A stretch of 64,000 nt of DNA from Oscillospiraceae bacterium. GTDB taxonomy: Bacteria; Bacillota; Clostridia; Oscillospirales; CAG-272. Position 1 is the first letter of the stretch, and each line of letters begins with the position of its first letter. A model generated the notes under the pieces. It ran no database searches, was not told where the DNA came from, and saw only the letters and a list, made by a program, of their open reading frames with translations. The position numbers were made by a program, and so were the translations under genes. Below, in pieces: positions 34,885 through 42,325 of the stretch. The stretch lies in the NCBI GenBank assembly GCA_015063805.1, contig SVTK01000010.1:1-64000 (forward strand), given 5' to 3'.

Positions 34885-35826
34885 TTATTTCCGTCTCGTG
34901 TCTATCTTGATTCTTTGATTATTGGATTTCATCTGCGCAAGGGGTGAAAAATTATCATAATTTTTCGTCAAATCTGCATCGAAAATTGCGCAGTAATGTT
35001 TTGTCATAGCAAGCGTCGAATGCCCCAAAAGCTTCTGCAAAGTAAATGCATCGCCGCCGCAGTCAATGAGATACTTTCGCGCGAACGTGTGTCGGAAGAG
35101 ATGTATACTTGTCTTCTGGACACCGCGCCGCGTATTGTAGCGTGCAATGGACTGCCGTAGACCGTTCTCTGTCATCTGTGAGCCGGTCTCGGTGCAGAAT
35201 AGATAGTCCGACTCGCCGCCCTCTCGATAGCGCAGATATTCCCGCAGAATGGCAATCATCGGCGTGCAGAGAGGAATTACCTGCACCTTGCGGTTTTTTG
35301 TGTGGCGATAGAAAACCGTCCCGCTGTCCAAATCCACATCACGGATTAAGATAGCACGAACCGTCGCGGCGCGGCATCCGCAGTTAAGCAAAAAGTTAAT
35401 AATTACCCAGTCCCGGTATTCCGCAAAGGTTGTCTTGCGGATATCGGGCTTTTTTAACAGCTTCTCCAATTCAGTATCGCTGTAAGTTTCCTTCACGGTT
35501 TCCTCGCTCTTGTAGAGCCGCACATTGAGTCGGGTTATTCCTTCCTCATTGCACCAAGAAAAGAATGATTTCAGCACTCGTGTATAGCTGTTGATACTAT
35601 TGGCCGCAAGTCCGCTGTCCCGCATACTCACAATCATATCATCCAAGTCTGCCTTTTGGAGCAGGGAAATATCCTGCTTAATATCCAGATGTTTTGCAAT
35701 GGCTTGAAACTGGCTTTGATAACTCACCAGCGTCTTTTCGGCAAGCCCTTTTATCTTGCGCGAAAGCATAAATTTTGCGAAGGTTTCCTCGACCGACTCG
35801 GTCAAATTCAACTTGATTTTTGCCAT
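34885..35826 (-). CDS. Tyrosine integrase of the tRNA-Ala element
   Basis: A 313-residue tyrosine recombinase. The SAM-like core-binding domain spans about 8-98. The catalytic domain has all expected residues: Arg in NCGCRAATVRAIL, Lys in HTKNRKVQVIPL, HLFRHTFA (His-x-x-Arg), LLGHSTLAMTKHY (second His and the nucleophile Tyr). AGAGGA precedes ATG 35826. It starts 67 bp inside the right att repeat and points away from the tRNA, the usual arrangement for tRNA-targeting elements. No in-frame TAG; ends in TAA. It should catalyse integration at the anticodon-loop region of tRNA-Ala(GGC). Confidence 0.95.
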   Translation of the reverse strand: MAKIKLNLTESVEETFAKFMLSRKIKGLAEKTLVSYQSQFQAIAKHLDIKQDISLLQKADLDDMIVSMRDSGLAANSINSYTRVLKSFFSWCNEEGITRLNVRLYKSEETVKETYSDTELEKLLKKPDIRKTTFAEYRDWVIINFLLNCGCRAATVRAILIRDVDLDSGTVFYRHTKNRKVQVIPLCTPMIAILREYLRYREGGESDYLFCTETGSQMTENGLRQSIARYNTRRGVQKTSIHLFRHTFARKYLIDCGGDAFTLQKLLGHSTLAMTKHYCAIFDADLTKNYDNFSPLAQMKSNNQRIKIDTRRK

Positions 35827-35892
35827 CTTTCTGTCCTCTTGATTTCATAAATTTATGCCAAAAATCAAGCGCACAGGCAACATTGTCAAGAA

Positions 35893-36007
<115 letters not shown>

Positions 36008-36058
36008 ATATGCGGTGCGTGCGTGTCTGTCATCCTGACTGCACGGGACGCCCCGCGA

Positions 36059-36135
36059 TGGTCGAGATGACAGGATTTGAACCTGCGGCCTCTTGGTCCC
36101 GAACCAAGCGCTCTACCAAGCTGAGCCACATCTCG
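36059..36135 (-). tRNA. tRNA-Pro (CGG anticodon)
   Basis: A complete 77-nt cloverleaf on the minus strand: acceptor CGAGATG/CATCTCG, anticodon loop TTCGGGA (anticodon CGG), T arm GCAGGTTCAAATCCTGT, and CCA encoded at 36059-36061. It is upstream of tRNA-Ala in the same transcript. Confidence 0.96.
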
Positions 36136-36155
36136 TGGTCGTAAACAGCTTGTTT

Positions 36156-36184
36156 ATTATATCACGTTCCGGGGGATTTGTCAA
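36156..36184 (-). promoter_or_regulatory. Consensus promoter of the tRNA-Pro/Ala operon
   Basis: On the minus strand TTGACA (36179-36184) and TATAAT (36156-36161), 17-bp spacer, 20 bp before tRNA-Pro. Confidence 0.85.
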
Positions 36185-36297
36185 GTTGTTTTTTCGGAAA
36201 ATACAAATTTTTTTCTTTGCCGGTGAGAAGAGGAGCGAAAGGAAAGAAAAGGAGAATTTTGGCGAAGGAAAAGAAGGGAGTGCCAGCGGAATAGGGC

Positions 36298-36326
36298 TTG
36301 ACCTTTGGAGGTAAATATGATATACT
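36298..36326 (+). promoter_or_regulatory. Promoter of the cell-envelope operon
   Basis: TTGACC (36298-36303), 17-bp spacer, TATACT (36321-36326), 60 bp before the first gene of the co-directional cluster 36388-46953. The remainder of 36185-36387 shows nothing else. Confidence 0.7.
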
Positions 36327-36387
36327 TATCTATATATACCCATTTTTGCCCCCGCGCGTTTTTTTCGGGGAAAAAGAAGGCTGCTAC

Positions 36388-37893
36388 ATGAAAAAGATCA
36401 CTGCATTTTCCTACTTGTATCAATACTACGTCCTGCCCGAGGAATATTCCTCCGGTGAGGCTTTTTTGACTGCTGCTGCCCACCGCCCCACCCTGACTTT
36501 GGTTCACCTGCGGGAGACCGATTGTGTTGCTCCCTACTTCATTGAAGAGAATACCGAGTCGGTGCGTCTCAAACTGGCTCGTCCTCAGCGCATTCATCTC
36601 ATGGAGGTGTACCTGCTTTCTGCTGAGGAATACCGTGCGCGTCTTGCTGAGATTACCGCGTCCCGCTGCCCCGGCTGCTACTACCACGATCATCCCGATG
36701 CCGAAGGCAGTCACGGGAGCCGGGCAAAGGAAATGACCCTGGACGGGCTTTGTCTGCTCCGCACCGAGGAGGAGAAGCCCTATTCCCTCATTGACGCGGC
36801 AGACGCTTTTTGGTCTGACTTGCTGGATGGGGAGGATGCCGTGCGCAAGCCCCTCTTTGACGGCAATCTGACTGAGGCGGCGGATGCTCTATCCGTACTT
36901 TACGGGCGGCACTTTGCCTGTGCCTCCCACACCCTGTTTGCGGTCAACCGCTCGGTTGGACAGCGGTATCTCATGTTCGGTGCCCTCTCTCCCGAGGCGC
37001 GGGTAATCAACCGCTATGTCATTACCCGTGCGCCCAAAGAGGTGACCGAGTATTGGATGCTCTTTGATCAGCTTCCCCGTGGGCTGAGCCGTTACATACC
37101 TGTTCCGGGTTATGATCTCAATCAAAATCCTCCCACCGTGGATTTCGTTCCGTTGGAGGGGTCCTCCGATCGCTGGCATCTGAAGGTGTATGCACCGCCT
37201 GCCGCGGGTGGCGTGCAGGCACCCCGCGAGGTTTACCGCTGGCTTTGCGCCTACCTGGGGGAAGATCTGCTCTTCACCCGTGCGGCTGAGCTGAACATTG
37301 AAGTGACGGCCGACTACGCTGAGCACCGCCCCATCGCTGATTTTATCCGTGCCCTCCGTCGGGCCGAGGGATTCTTCTTCCAGCACCGGATTGCAAAAGC
37401 GTTCTCCCATCCCATGGAGCTGATCCTTCCCCCTGCAGACCGGGGCAGCCGCACCACGGCTGAGCGGATCAGTACGGTGGTGCCTGCCTTATCGGTGGAG
37501 CTGACCGGGCGAATGTTCTCGGGCTATCTCGCCCGGGTGATTGATGAATGGCGCATTCCCGTCTGCACGCTGACGCTTGATTTGGCCGAGCCGAGCCGCC
37601 GGGAAGCACAGCTGGCGCTGGTCTGCGGTGAGTTGATCCGCGATCTGCAGCGGGACGGGCTGATTGCTCTCCTGGACATTGCCCAGGCCGAGGATAAGCT
37701 GTATCTGAATTTTTTCTCGGCCGCCGGTGGGGAAACGGTAGAAGCCCTGCGGGATCTTGCGCCTGAGTTTGAGGGTATGAATCCCACCCTGACTCTGCGC
37801 ACCCACAAAGAGACCGCCATGATGCGGCTCAACTTTACCCTGGAGCCCATCCGTCGGGTGGGGGTAGAACGGGAGGTCGTTTATGAAAGCTAA
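36388..37893 (+). CDS. Conserved-looking cytosolic protein of unknown function
   Basis: A 501-residue protein without signal peptide or membrane segment. ATG 36388 follows AAAGAAGG. I recognise no family. Visible features are a CPGCYYHDHPD cluster near residue 95 that could bind metal, an N-terminal half rich in Glu/Arg helices, and a C-terminal beta-rich part. Its last codons overlap the start of the AlgX-like gene (ATGAAAGCTAA), so it is co-translated with it. It heads an operon of exported envelope proteins and may be the cytosolic partner of that set; this is inferred from context only. Confidence 0.7.
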   Translation: MKKITAFSYLYQYYVLPEEYSSGEAFLTAAAHRPTLTLVHLRETDCVAPYFIEENTESVRLKLARPQRIHLMEVYLLSAEEYRARLAEITASRCPGCYYHDHPDAEGSHGSRAKEMTLDGLCLLRTEEEKPYSLIDAADAFWSDLLDGEDAVRKPLFDGNLTEAADALSVLYGRHFACASHTLFAVNRSVGQRYLMFGALSPEARVINRYVITRAPKEVTEYWMLFDQLPRGLSRYIPVPGYDLNQNPPTVDFVPLEGSSDRWHLKVYAPPAAGGVQAPREVYRWLCAYLGEDLLFTRAAELNIEVTADYAEHRPIADFIRALRRAEGFFFQHRIAKAFSHPMELILPPADRGSRTTAERISTVVPALSVELTGRMFSGYLARVIDEWRIPVCTLTLDLAEPSRREAQLALVCGELIRDLQRDGLIALLDIAQAEDKLYLNFFSAAGGETVEALRDLAPEFEGMNPTLTLRTHKETAMMRLNFTLEPIRRVGVEREVVYES

Positions 37894-38950
37894 TCTGTGC
37901 CGCATCTATGTGGGGCTGATTTTGGCGTTTTGCCTTTTTTTCTCGGTGGGTGCCTTCTTTTTCGGCCCCGATGCCGACGCCGAGGGCAGGGAGCTCTCTC
38001 CCATGCCGGCCCTGCGCACCGAGGAGGGAAAGCTCAACCTGGCCTTCACCACCCAGCTGGAATCGGCCTTTGCCGATCGCTTTGCTCTGCGGAGTGAGCT
38101 GGTCACGGCGCAGAGCATTCTGCGGGCGGGGCTCTTCGGTACCGGAAACGAGAAGGTGATCGTGGGTCGGGGAGGATACCTCTTTTTCGGCGACACCCTG
38201 GATGATTACCTGGGACGCAATCCCATGACCGATACCGAGATCGAAGCTGCTGCTGATGCGCTGGCGCAGATGAGTCGATTTGCCAAAGAGCAGGGGGCGA
38301 AGTTTATCTTCACCGCCGCCCCAAACAAGAACACCCTCTACGGCGAGTATATGCCCGCCCGCTACCTGCCCCGTACCGGGGAGAGTGACATGGACCGCCT
38401 CTTTGCCGCCCTGGATGTGCGGGAGGTGGACTACCTTGACCTGCGGAGTGTCCTGACCGCTGAGGACCTCTACCACAAGCGGGATACCCACTGGAACGGC
38501 GAGGGGGCCCGTATGGCCTACGGTGGACTGATGAGTGCTCTGAATCTGCCTTATGACGATTATGTGGATGCGCCGTACCAAACGGTGACCGACTTCCCCG
38601 GGGATCTGGATGCTCTCCTCACCCCCACCCTGAGCCGCACCGATGAAAATGTGGTGTACACGCTGCCCGAATTTGCCTATACTTCAAATTATGTCACGCC
38701 GATGGATCTGATCATCTCCACCCGCTGCGATACCGCACCTCAGCGGAGTGCGCTGATTTTCCGTGATTCCTTCGGCAGTGCACTGATCCCTTATTTTTCC
38801 TCCGCTTTCTCGACGGTGACCTATGAGCGTGCCAATCCCTACCGCATTGATCAGCTGACACGCAAACCCGCCGATGTGGTGATCGTGGAGATCGCCGAGC
38901 GAAACCTGCGTGATCTGGTAGGGGCTGCCGAACGTTTGGCAGGAAAGTGA
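37883..38950 (+). CDS. AlgX/DHHW-type SGNH-like acyltransferase protein
   Basis: A 355-residue protein with an N-terminal membrane anchor or signal (residues 7-27). The body has features of AlgX/AlgJ/DltD-type glycan O-acetylation proteins: VGRGGYLFFGDTLDDYLG early, AAPNKNTLYGEYMP, the Asp-x-His motif KRDTHWNGEGA, and a GDS-like block IFRDSFGSALIPYF. In characterised systems such proteins act outside the membrane with an MBOAT (AlgI/DltB) acyl exporter. No MBOAT gene is in this window, so the donor would come from elsewhere. It overlaps the previous gene by 11 bp. Confidence 0.83.
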   Translation: MKANLCRIYVGLILAFCLFFSVGAFFFGPDADAEGRELSPMPALRTEEGKLNLAFTTQLESAFADRFALRSELVTAQSILRAGLFGTGNEKVIVGRGGYLFFGDTLDDYLGRNPMTDTEIEAAADALAQMSRFAKEQGAKFIFTAAPNKNTLYGEYMPARYLPRTGESDMDRLFAALDVREVDYLDLRSVLTAEDLYHKRDTHWNGEGARMAYGGLMSALNLPYDDYVDAPYQTVTDFPGDLDALLTPTLSRTDENVVYTLPEFAYTSNYVTPMDLIISTRCDTAPQRSALIFRDSFGSALIPYFSSAFSTVTYERANPYRIDQLTRKPADVVIVEIAERNLRDLVGAAERLAGK

Positions 38951-38983
38951 CACGGCGGAATATCCGTGAAAGGAGCTTATGCA

Positions 38984-40051
38984 ATGGGAAAATACCTTCG
39001 CTTTGCCGCGCTGGGACTGACAGCCCTTCTACTGTCGGGCTGCGGTCGCTTCGACGGTACCTACTACTACAATCACGCAGTCTACGCTGACTTTGACCCC
39101 GCTTCCCTGGCGGGGGAGCAGCCCTCCCCCATTACCCTGAATGTGGGGGCTGCCACAACGCAGGCCCCTGTGACCGAGGCACCTGTTCCCGGTGGGGATC
39201 TGCCCGATGCGGCACCCCGTTTTTTGCCCATGACGGTGCTGGAGGAAACGCCGGTTTACGTTTCCGCCAATGCCGGCTCGCGGCAGATCGGTACTCTCTT
39301 TGCCGGCGATGCGGTGGAGATGAGTGAGGCCGAGAACGGCTATCTGTGTGTACGGGTGGACGGCTCGATTCTCGGCTACTGTGAAAAGGGCTCTGCGGTG
39401 TCCGGCGAGTACAAGATGTACGGTGAGCTGCCGGTGGAGTACGGACTTGCCCGGAATGAAAAGTACGAATTTGTTCCGGCCAGCTCCCACCTGGTGGACA
39501 TCACCCGCTACACCGATAAGGTGATCGTTGCCATGCAGCTGTCCACGGAGGATACCTCCATCGGTGAGCCCTTCTACAACCGCAATCTCTGCATGATCCA
39601 GTATGATACGGTACAGAAGCTGCTGAAGGCGGTGGAACTCTTCGAAGCAGACGGCTACTACATCAAGATTTACGATGCCTACCGTCCCACCTCGGTACAG
39701 CAGCGCTGGTTTGATGTGATCGGCGTGCACAAGTGGGTGGCCGACCCTTCCATCGGTATGGGAGGCCGGCATGACCGGGGCTGCGCCATTGATATGTCCC
39801 TGGTAGACGCCAACGGCAACGAGCTGGAATTTCCCACCCCCATGCACACGCTCACCGAGGCCGCCTCCCGCTATGCGTACATGACCGATGCGGCAAAGAA
39901 GAATGTGGAATACATGACCCAAATTATGGTGAAGTGCGGCTTTGATTACATCAATTCCGAGTGGTGGCACTTCCAGGACACCGAGATTGAGTCCTATCTG
40001 CCCACCGATCATCCCATCGACGAGATCCCGCTGGTGGCGGGAGAAGCGTAA
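38984..40051 (+). CDS. Lipoprotein with SH3-like domain and VanX-type D-Ala-D-Ala dipeptidase domain
   Basis: A 355-residue lipoprotein (lipobox LLLSGC). ATG 38984 follows AAAGGAG by eight bases. An Ala/Pro/Thr linker leads to an SH3-like domain (about 85-150, VYVSANAGSRQIGTLFAGD). The rest is an M15D peptidase: catalytic-type Arg in DAYRPTS, zinc ligands in GGRHDRGCAIDMSL (SxHxxGxxxD-like, Gly for Ser), and ExWWH in NSEWWHFQD. VanX-like enzymes hydrolyse D-Ala-D-Ala. Outside the membrane this one more likely trims cell-wall peptides than confers glycopeptide resistance. No vanH, vanA or vanRS is nearby. Confidence 0.87.
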   Translation: MGKYLRFAALGLTALLLSGCGRFDGTYYYNHAVYADFDPASLAGEQPSPITLNVGAATTQAPVTEAPVPGGDLPDAAPRFLPMTVLEETPVYVSANAGSRQIGTLFAGDAVEMSEAENGYLCVRVDGSILGYCEKGSAVSGEYKMYGELPVEYGLARNEKYEFVPASSHLVDITRYTDKVIVAMQLSTEDTSIGEPFYNRNLCMIQYDTVQKLLKAVELFEADGYYIKIYDAYRPTSVQQRWFDVIGVHKWVADPSIGMGGRHDRGCAIDMSLVDANGNELEFPTPMHTLTEAASRYAYMTDAAKKNVEYMTQIMVKCGFDYINSEWWHFQDTEIESYLPTDHPIDEIPLVAGEA

Positions 40052-40065
40052 AGGAGGGGATGAAC

Positions 40066-42288
40066 ATGGAACAGACACAGAACAAGAACTTGAAAAACCG
40101 GTTTCGCACGGTGGCAAAGATCGAGAACCGGATGCTTTGTCCCGCCTGCCCGGTGGTGATTGAACGGGCGGTTTTCGTATATGACTATGAGCTTGGCAAC
40201 AAGCTGATCCAGTTTGTCCTGCGCAACACCGGTGAGAAGGTAGTGACGGGGGCGGTGGTCCGCTTCCGGTGCTACGACGGGGCGGGGAACTGCCTCTACC
40301 CCGGTGATGTGCCGGATTTCAGCATTACCTTCACCGATCAGAACTGCCCGCGGGGGGAATATTTCACTGACCGTCGCGCGGTGAAGCTTTTCTCCTATGA
40401 CATTGTCAATTACCGTGCCTGGGTGACTCGGGTTACTTACGCCGACGGGAGTGCTGAGGATTTTGCGCCCGAGCAGTACATCGAGCGGGCACCCCGCATC
40501 CTGTTCAGCACGCTGCTGACGCCGAAGGAGGAAAAGGCCCTCAAGAAGGCCTGGGGCAAGCAGGCTCGCTGCGTTCCCGTGGCTATCCGCGATAAGATGT
40601 GGATGTGCTGCTGCGGAACCTGTACCGAGGAAGAGGTTTGTCCCGAGTGTGGGAAAAACAGAACCCTCCTCTCCCCCTATTTCGGCGAAGAGGCAACCTA
40701 CGCCTATGCCGTGTCCCGGGCGCGCCGGGGAGGACTTCTCCGGGGAATCGTGGCCGCGGTCCTGATTCTCTGCCTGCTGGGGGCCCTCGGCGCCGGCGCA
40801 TGGTACATGATGAAGGTGGCCTATCCCGCCGCTACGGTGAAGGTGACCGACCTTTATTTGGCGGAGGGGCGTTACAATGAGGCCCTTGCCTTTGTCCGGA
40901 AGCGCAAGGATGCCGCCCAGGAGGCCAGGGTGCTGGCAGCGGGACGGGATGCCGCCCTTGCCGCGTTGGACTATGAGACTGCCCTCCTATACGACAGCCT
41001 GACCGACACCCCCGATGCCGAGGCCATCTACCGCCGTGCCGCCGCCGATGCCCTGACGGCCATCCGGATGCAGACGGTGGATTTCACCGCCGCCGGCTAC
41101 GGTCTGCTGACCTCGGATGAGGCACTGTACGATGAGCTGATTCACGGCCTGATCAATTACTGTGAGGAAAACAGCCTGTACCGCCAGGCGGCAAGCTATA
41201 CCCGTATGCTCCATAATATGGAGGAGGAAGCCCTGGTGCAGGTGTTCAACGATGCCGTCAACACTTCCCTGGAGCGAGGCAATTATGAGGAAGCCCTTTC
41301 CTGGGCGGAGCAGCATCCCAATGAGGAGTTTTACCTCGGCCTGGTGGATACTTTGTTTGAGCAGTATTTCTCGGCAGGAGATTATGCCCGGGCGCTGGAG
41401 TTTGCCATCAACTATGCTGAGAGTGAAGTCTACTTCTCCCGGATTATGGAGGCGGCAGACGACCGCTTTGTGGCTGAGCATATTACCGATATTTACTTCA
41501 AGCTCTCCGAGGAAGACCGGAGAATTTTCCATGCCTCTCCGCTGGCTCTGTCCAAGCAGGTGGCTTACATTGACGCAGAGGGAAATGTCAAAGGGCTTGA
41601 GGGCGTCAGTTGGAGCGATGCGGTCTCCCTTTCCATGAACGAGTTCCACACCCTCTGTCTCTTCTCTGACGGCAGAGTGGAGGCCGCGGGCAATTCAGGC
41701 TATGGCCGCACCAGCGTAAGCAGCTGGAAGAACGTGGTGGACATTGCCGCAGGTGAGCGGCACTCGGTTGGACTTCGTGCCGTGGGTAAGGTATCCGCGG
41801 TGGGCGACAACAGCGTGGGACAGTGTGATGTAACCGGTTGGAGCGGCATTTTGGATGTAGCCGCCGGTCGCTATCACACGGTAGGATTGCGCTTCAACGG
41901 TACGGTGGTTGCCACCGGTTCCAATACCAGCGGTCAGTGTAATGTGTCAGGTTATGCCGACATCATTGCGGTGGAGGCGGGAGACTGGATGACGGTGCTT
42001 CTCCATCGGGACGGCAGCGTGACGGTGCTGGGCAACACCGCTCTTGGAGTGGATGAGGCCAACAGCTGGACCGATATTGTGGCCATCTCTGCAGGCAGTT
42101 CCCATGTGCTTGGGCTGACCTCTGACGGCCGCGTGCTCATGGCGGGACGTCCCATCTCCGGAGACGCCGGTTCCCCCGAGGGCTGGCCTGCCGTCACCGA
42201 GATCGCGGCGGGCAGCGTGTGTATCGCCGGCCTGACCGCCGACGGGCAGCTTTACCTTGCCGGAGACGGTGCACCGGCTGTGCATTGA
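40066..42288 (+). CDS. Membrane protein: zinc knuckle, TM, TPR-like helices, RCC1-type propeller
   Basis: A 740-residue protein. The second ATG (40066) has the best spacing to AAGGAGG. Residues 1-180 are cytosolic and beta-rich (FVLRNTGEKVVTGAVVRFRC). A Cys-rich knuckle (CCCGTCTEEEVCPECGKN) follows near 185. One transmembrane helix (RGIVAAVLILCLLGALGAGAW) is near 230. About 250-500 are TPR-like helical pairs (LAEGRYNEALAFV, ALERGNYEEALSWAEQ-like). The C-terminal 230 residues hold six or so RCC1/BNR-type repeats (HTLCLFSDGRVEAAGNSGYG, HSVGLRAVGKVSAVGDNSVG). The exported propeller probably binds a ligand or partner; the function is unknown. Confidence 0.8.
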   Translation: MEQTQNKNLKNRFRTVAKIENRMLCPACPVVIERAVFVYDYELGNKLIQFVLRNTGEKVVTGAVVRFRCYDGAGNCLYPGDVPDFSITFTDQNCPRGEYFTDRRAVKLFSYDIVNYRAWVTRVTYADGSAEDFAPEQYIERAPRILFSTLLTPKEEKALKKAWGKQARCVPVAIRDKMWMCCCGTCTEEEVCPECGKNRTLLSPYFGEEATYAYAVSRARRGGLLRGIVAAVLILCLLGALGAGAWYMMKVAYPAATVKVTDLYLAEGRYNEALAFVRKRKDAAQEARVLAAGRDAALAALDYETALLYDSLTDTPDAEAIYRRAAADALTAIRMQTVDFTAAGYGLLTSDEALYDELIHGLINYCEENSLYRQAASYTRMLHNMEEEALVQVFNDAVNTSLERGNYEEALSWAEQHPNEEFYLGLVDTLFEQYFSAGDYARALEFAINYAESEVYFSRIMEAADDRFVAEHITDIYFKLSEEDRRIFHASPLALSKQVAYIDAEGNVKGLEGVSWSDAVSLSMNEFHTLCLFSDGRVEAAGNSGYGRTSVSSWKNVVDIAAGERHSVGLRAVGKVSAVGDNSVGQCDVTGWSGILDVAAGRYHTVGLRFNGTVVATGSNTSGQCNVSGYADIIAVEAGDWMTVLLHRDGSVTVLGNTALGVDEANSWTDIVAISAGSSHVLGLTSDGRVLMAGRPISGDAGSPEGWPAVTEIAAGSVCIAGLTADGQLYLAGDGAPAVH

Positions 42289-42325
42289 TCAGACCGAGAC
42301 ATTGAAAAAGGATTCTTTGGAAACT

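Noticed and set aside
38984..40051. Glycopeptide-resistance (van) locus
   Set aside because: Only a VanX-type domain is present, in an exported lipoprotein. There is no vanH, ligase or vanRS nearby, so wall-peptide trimming is more likely.
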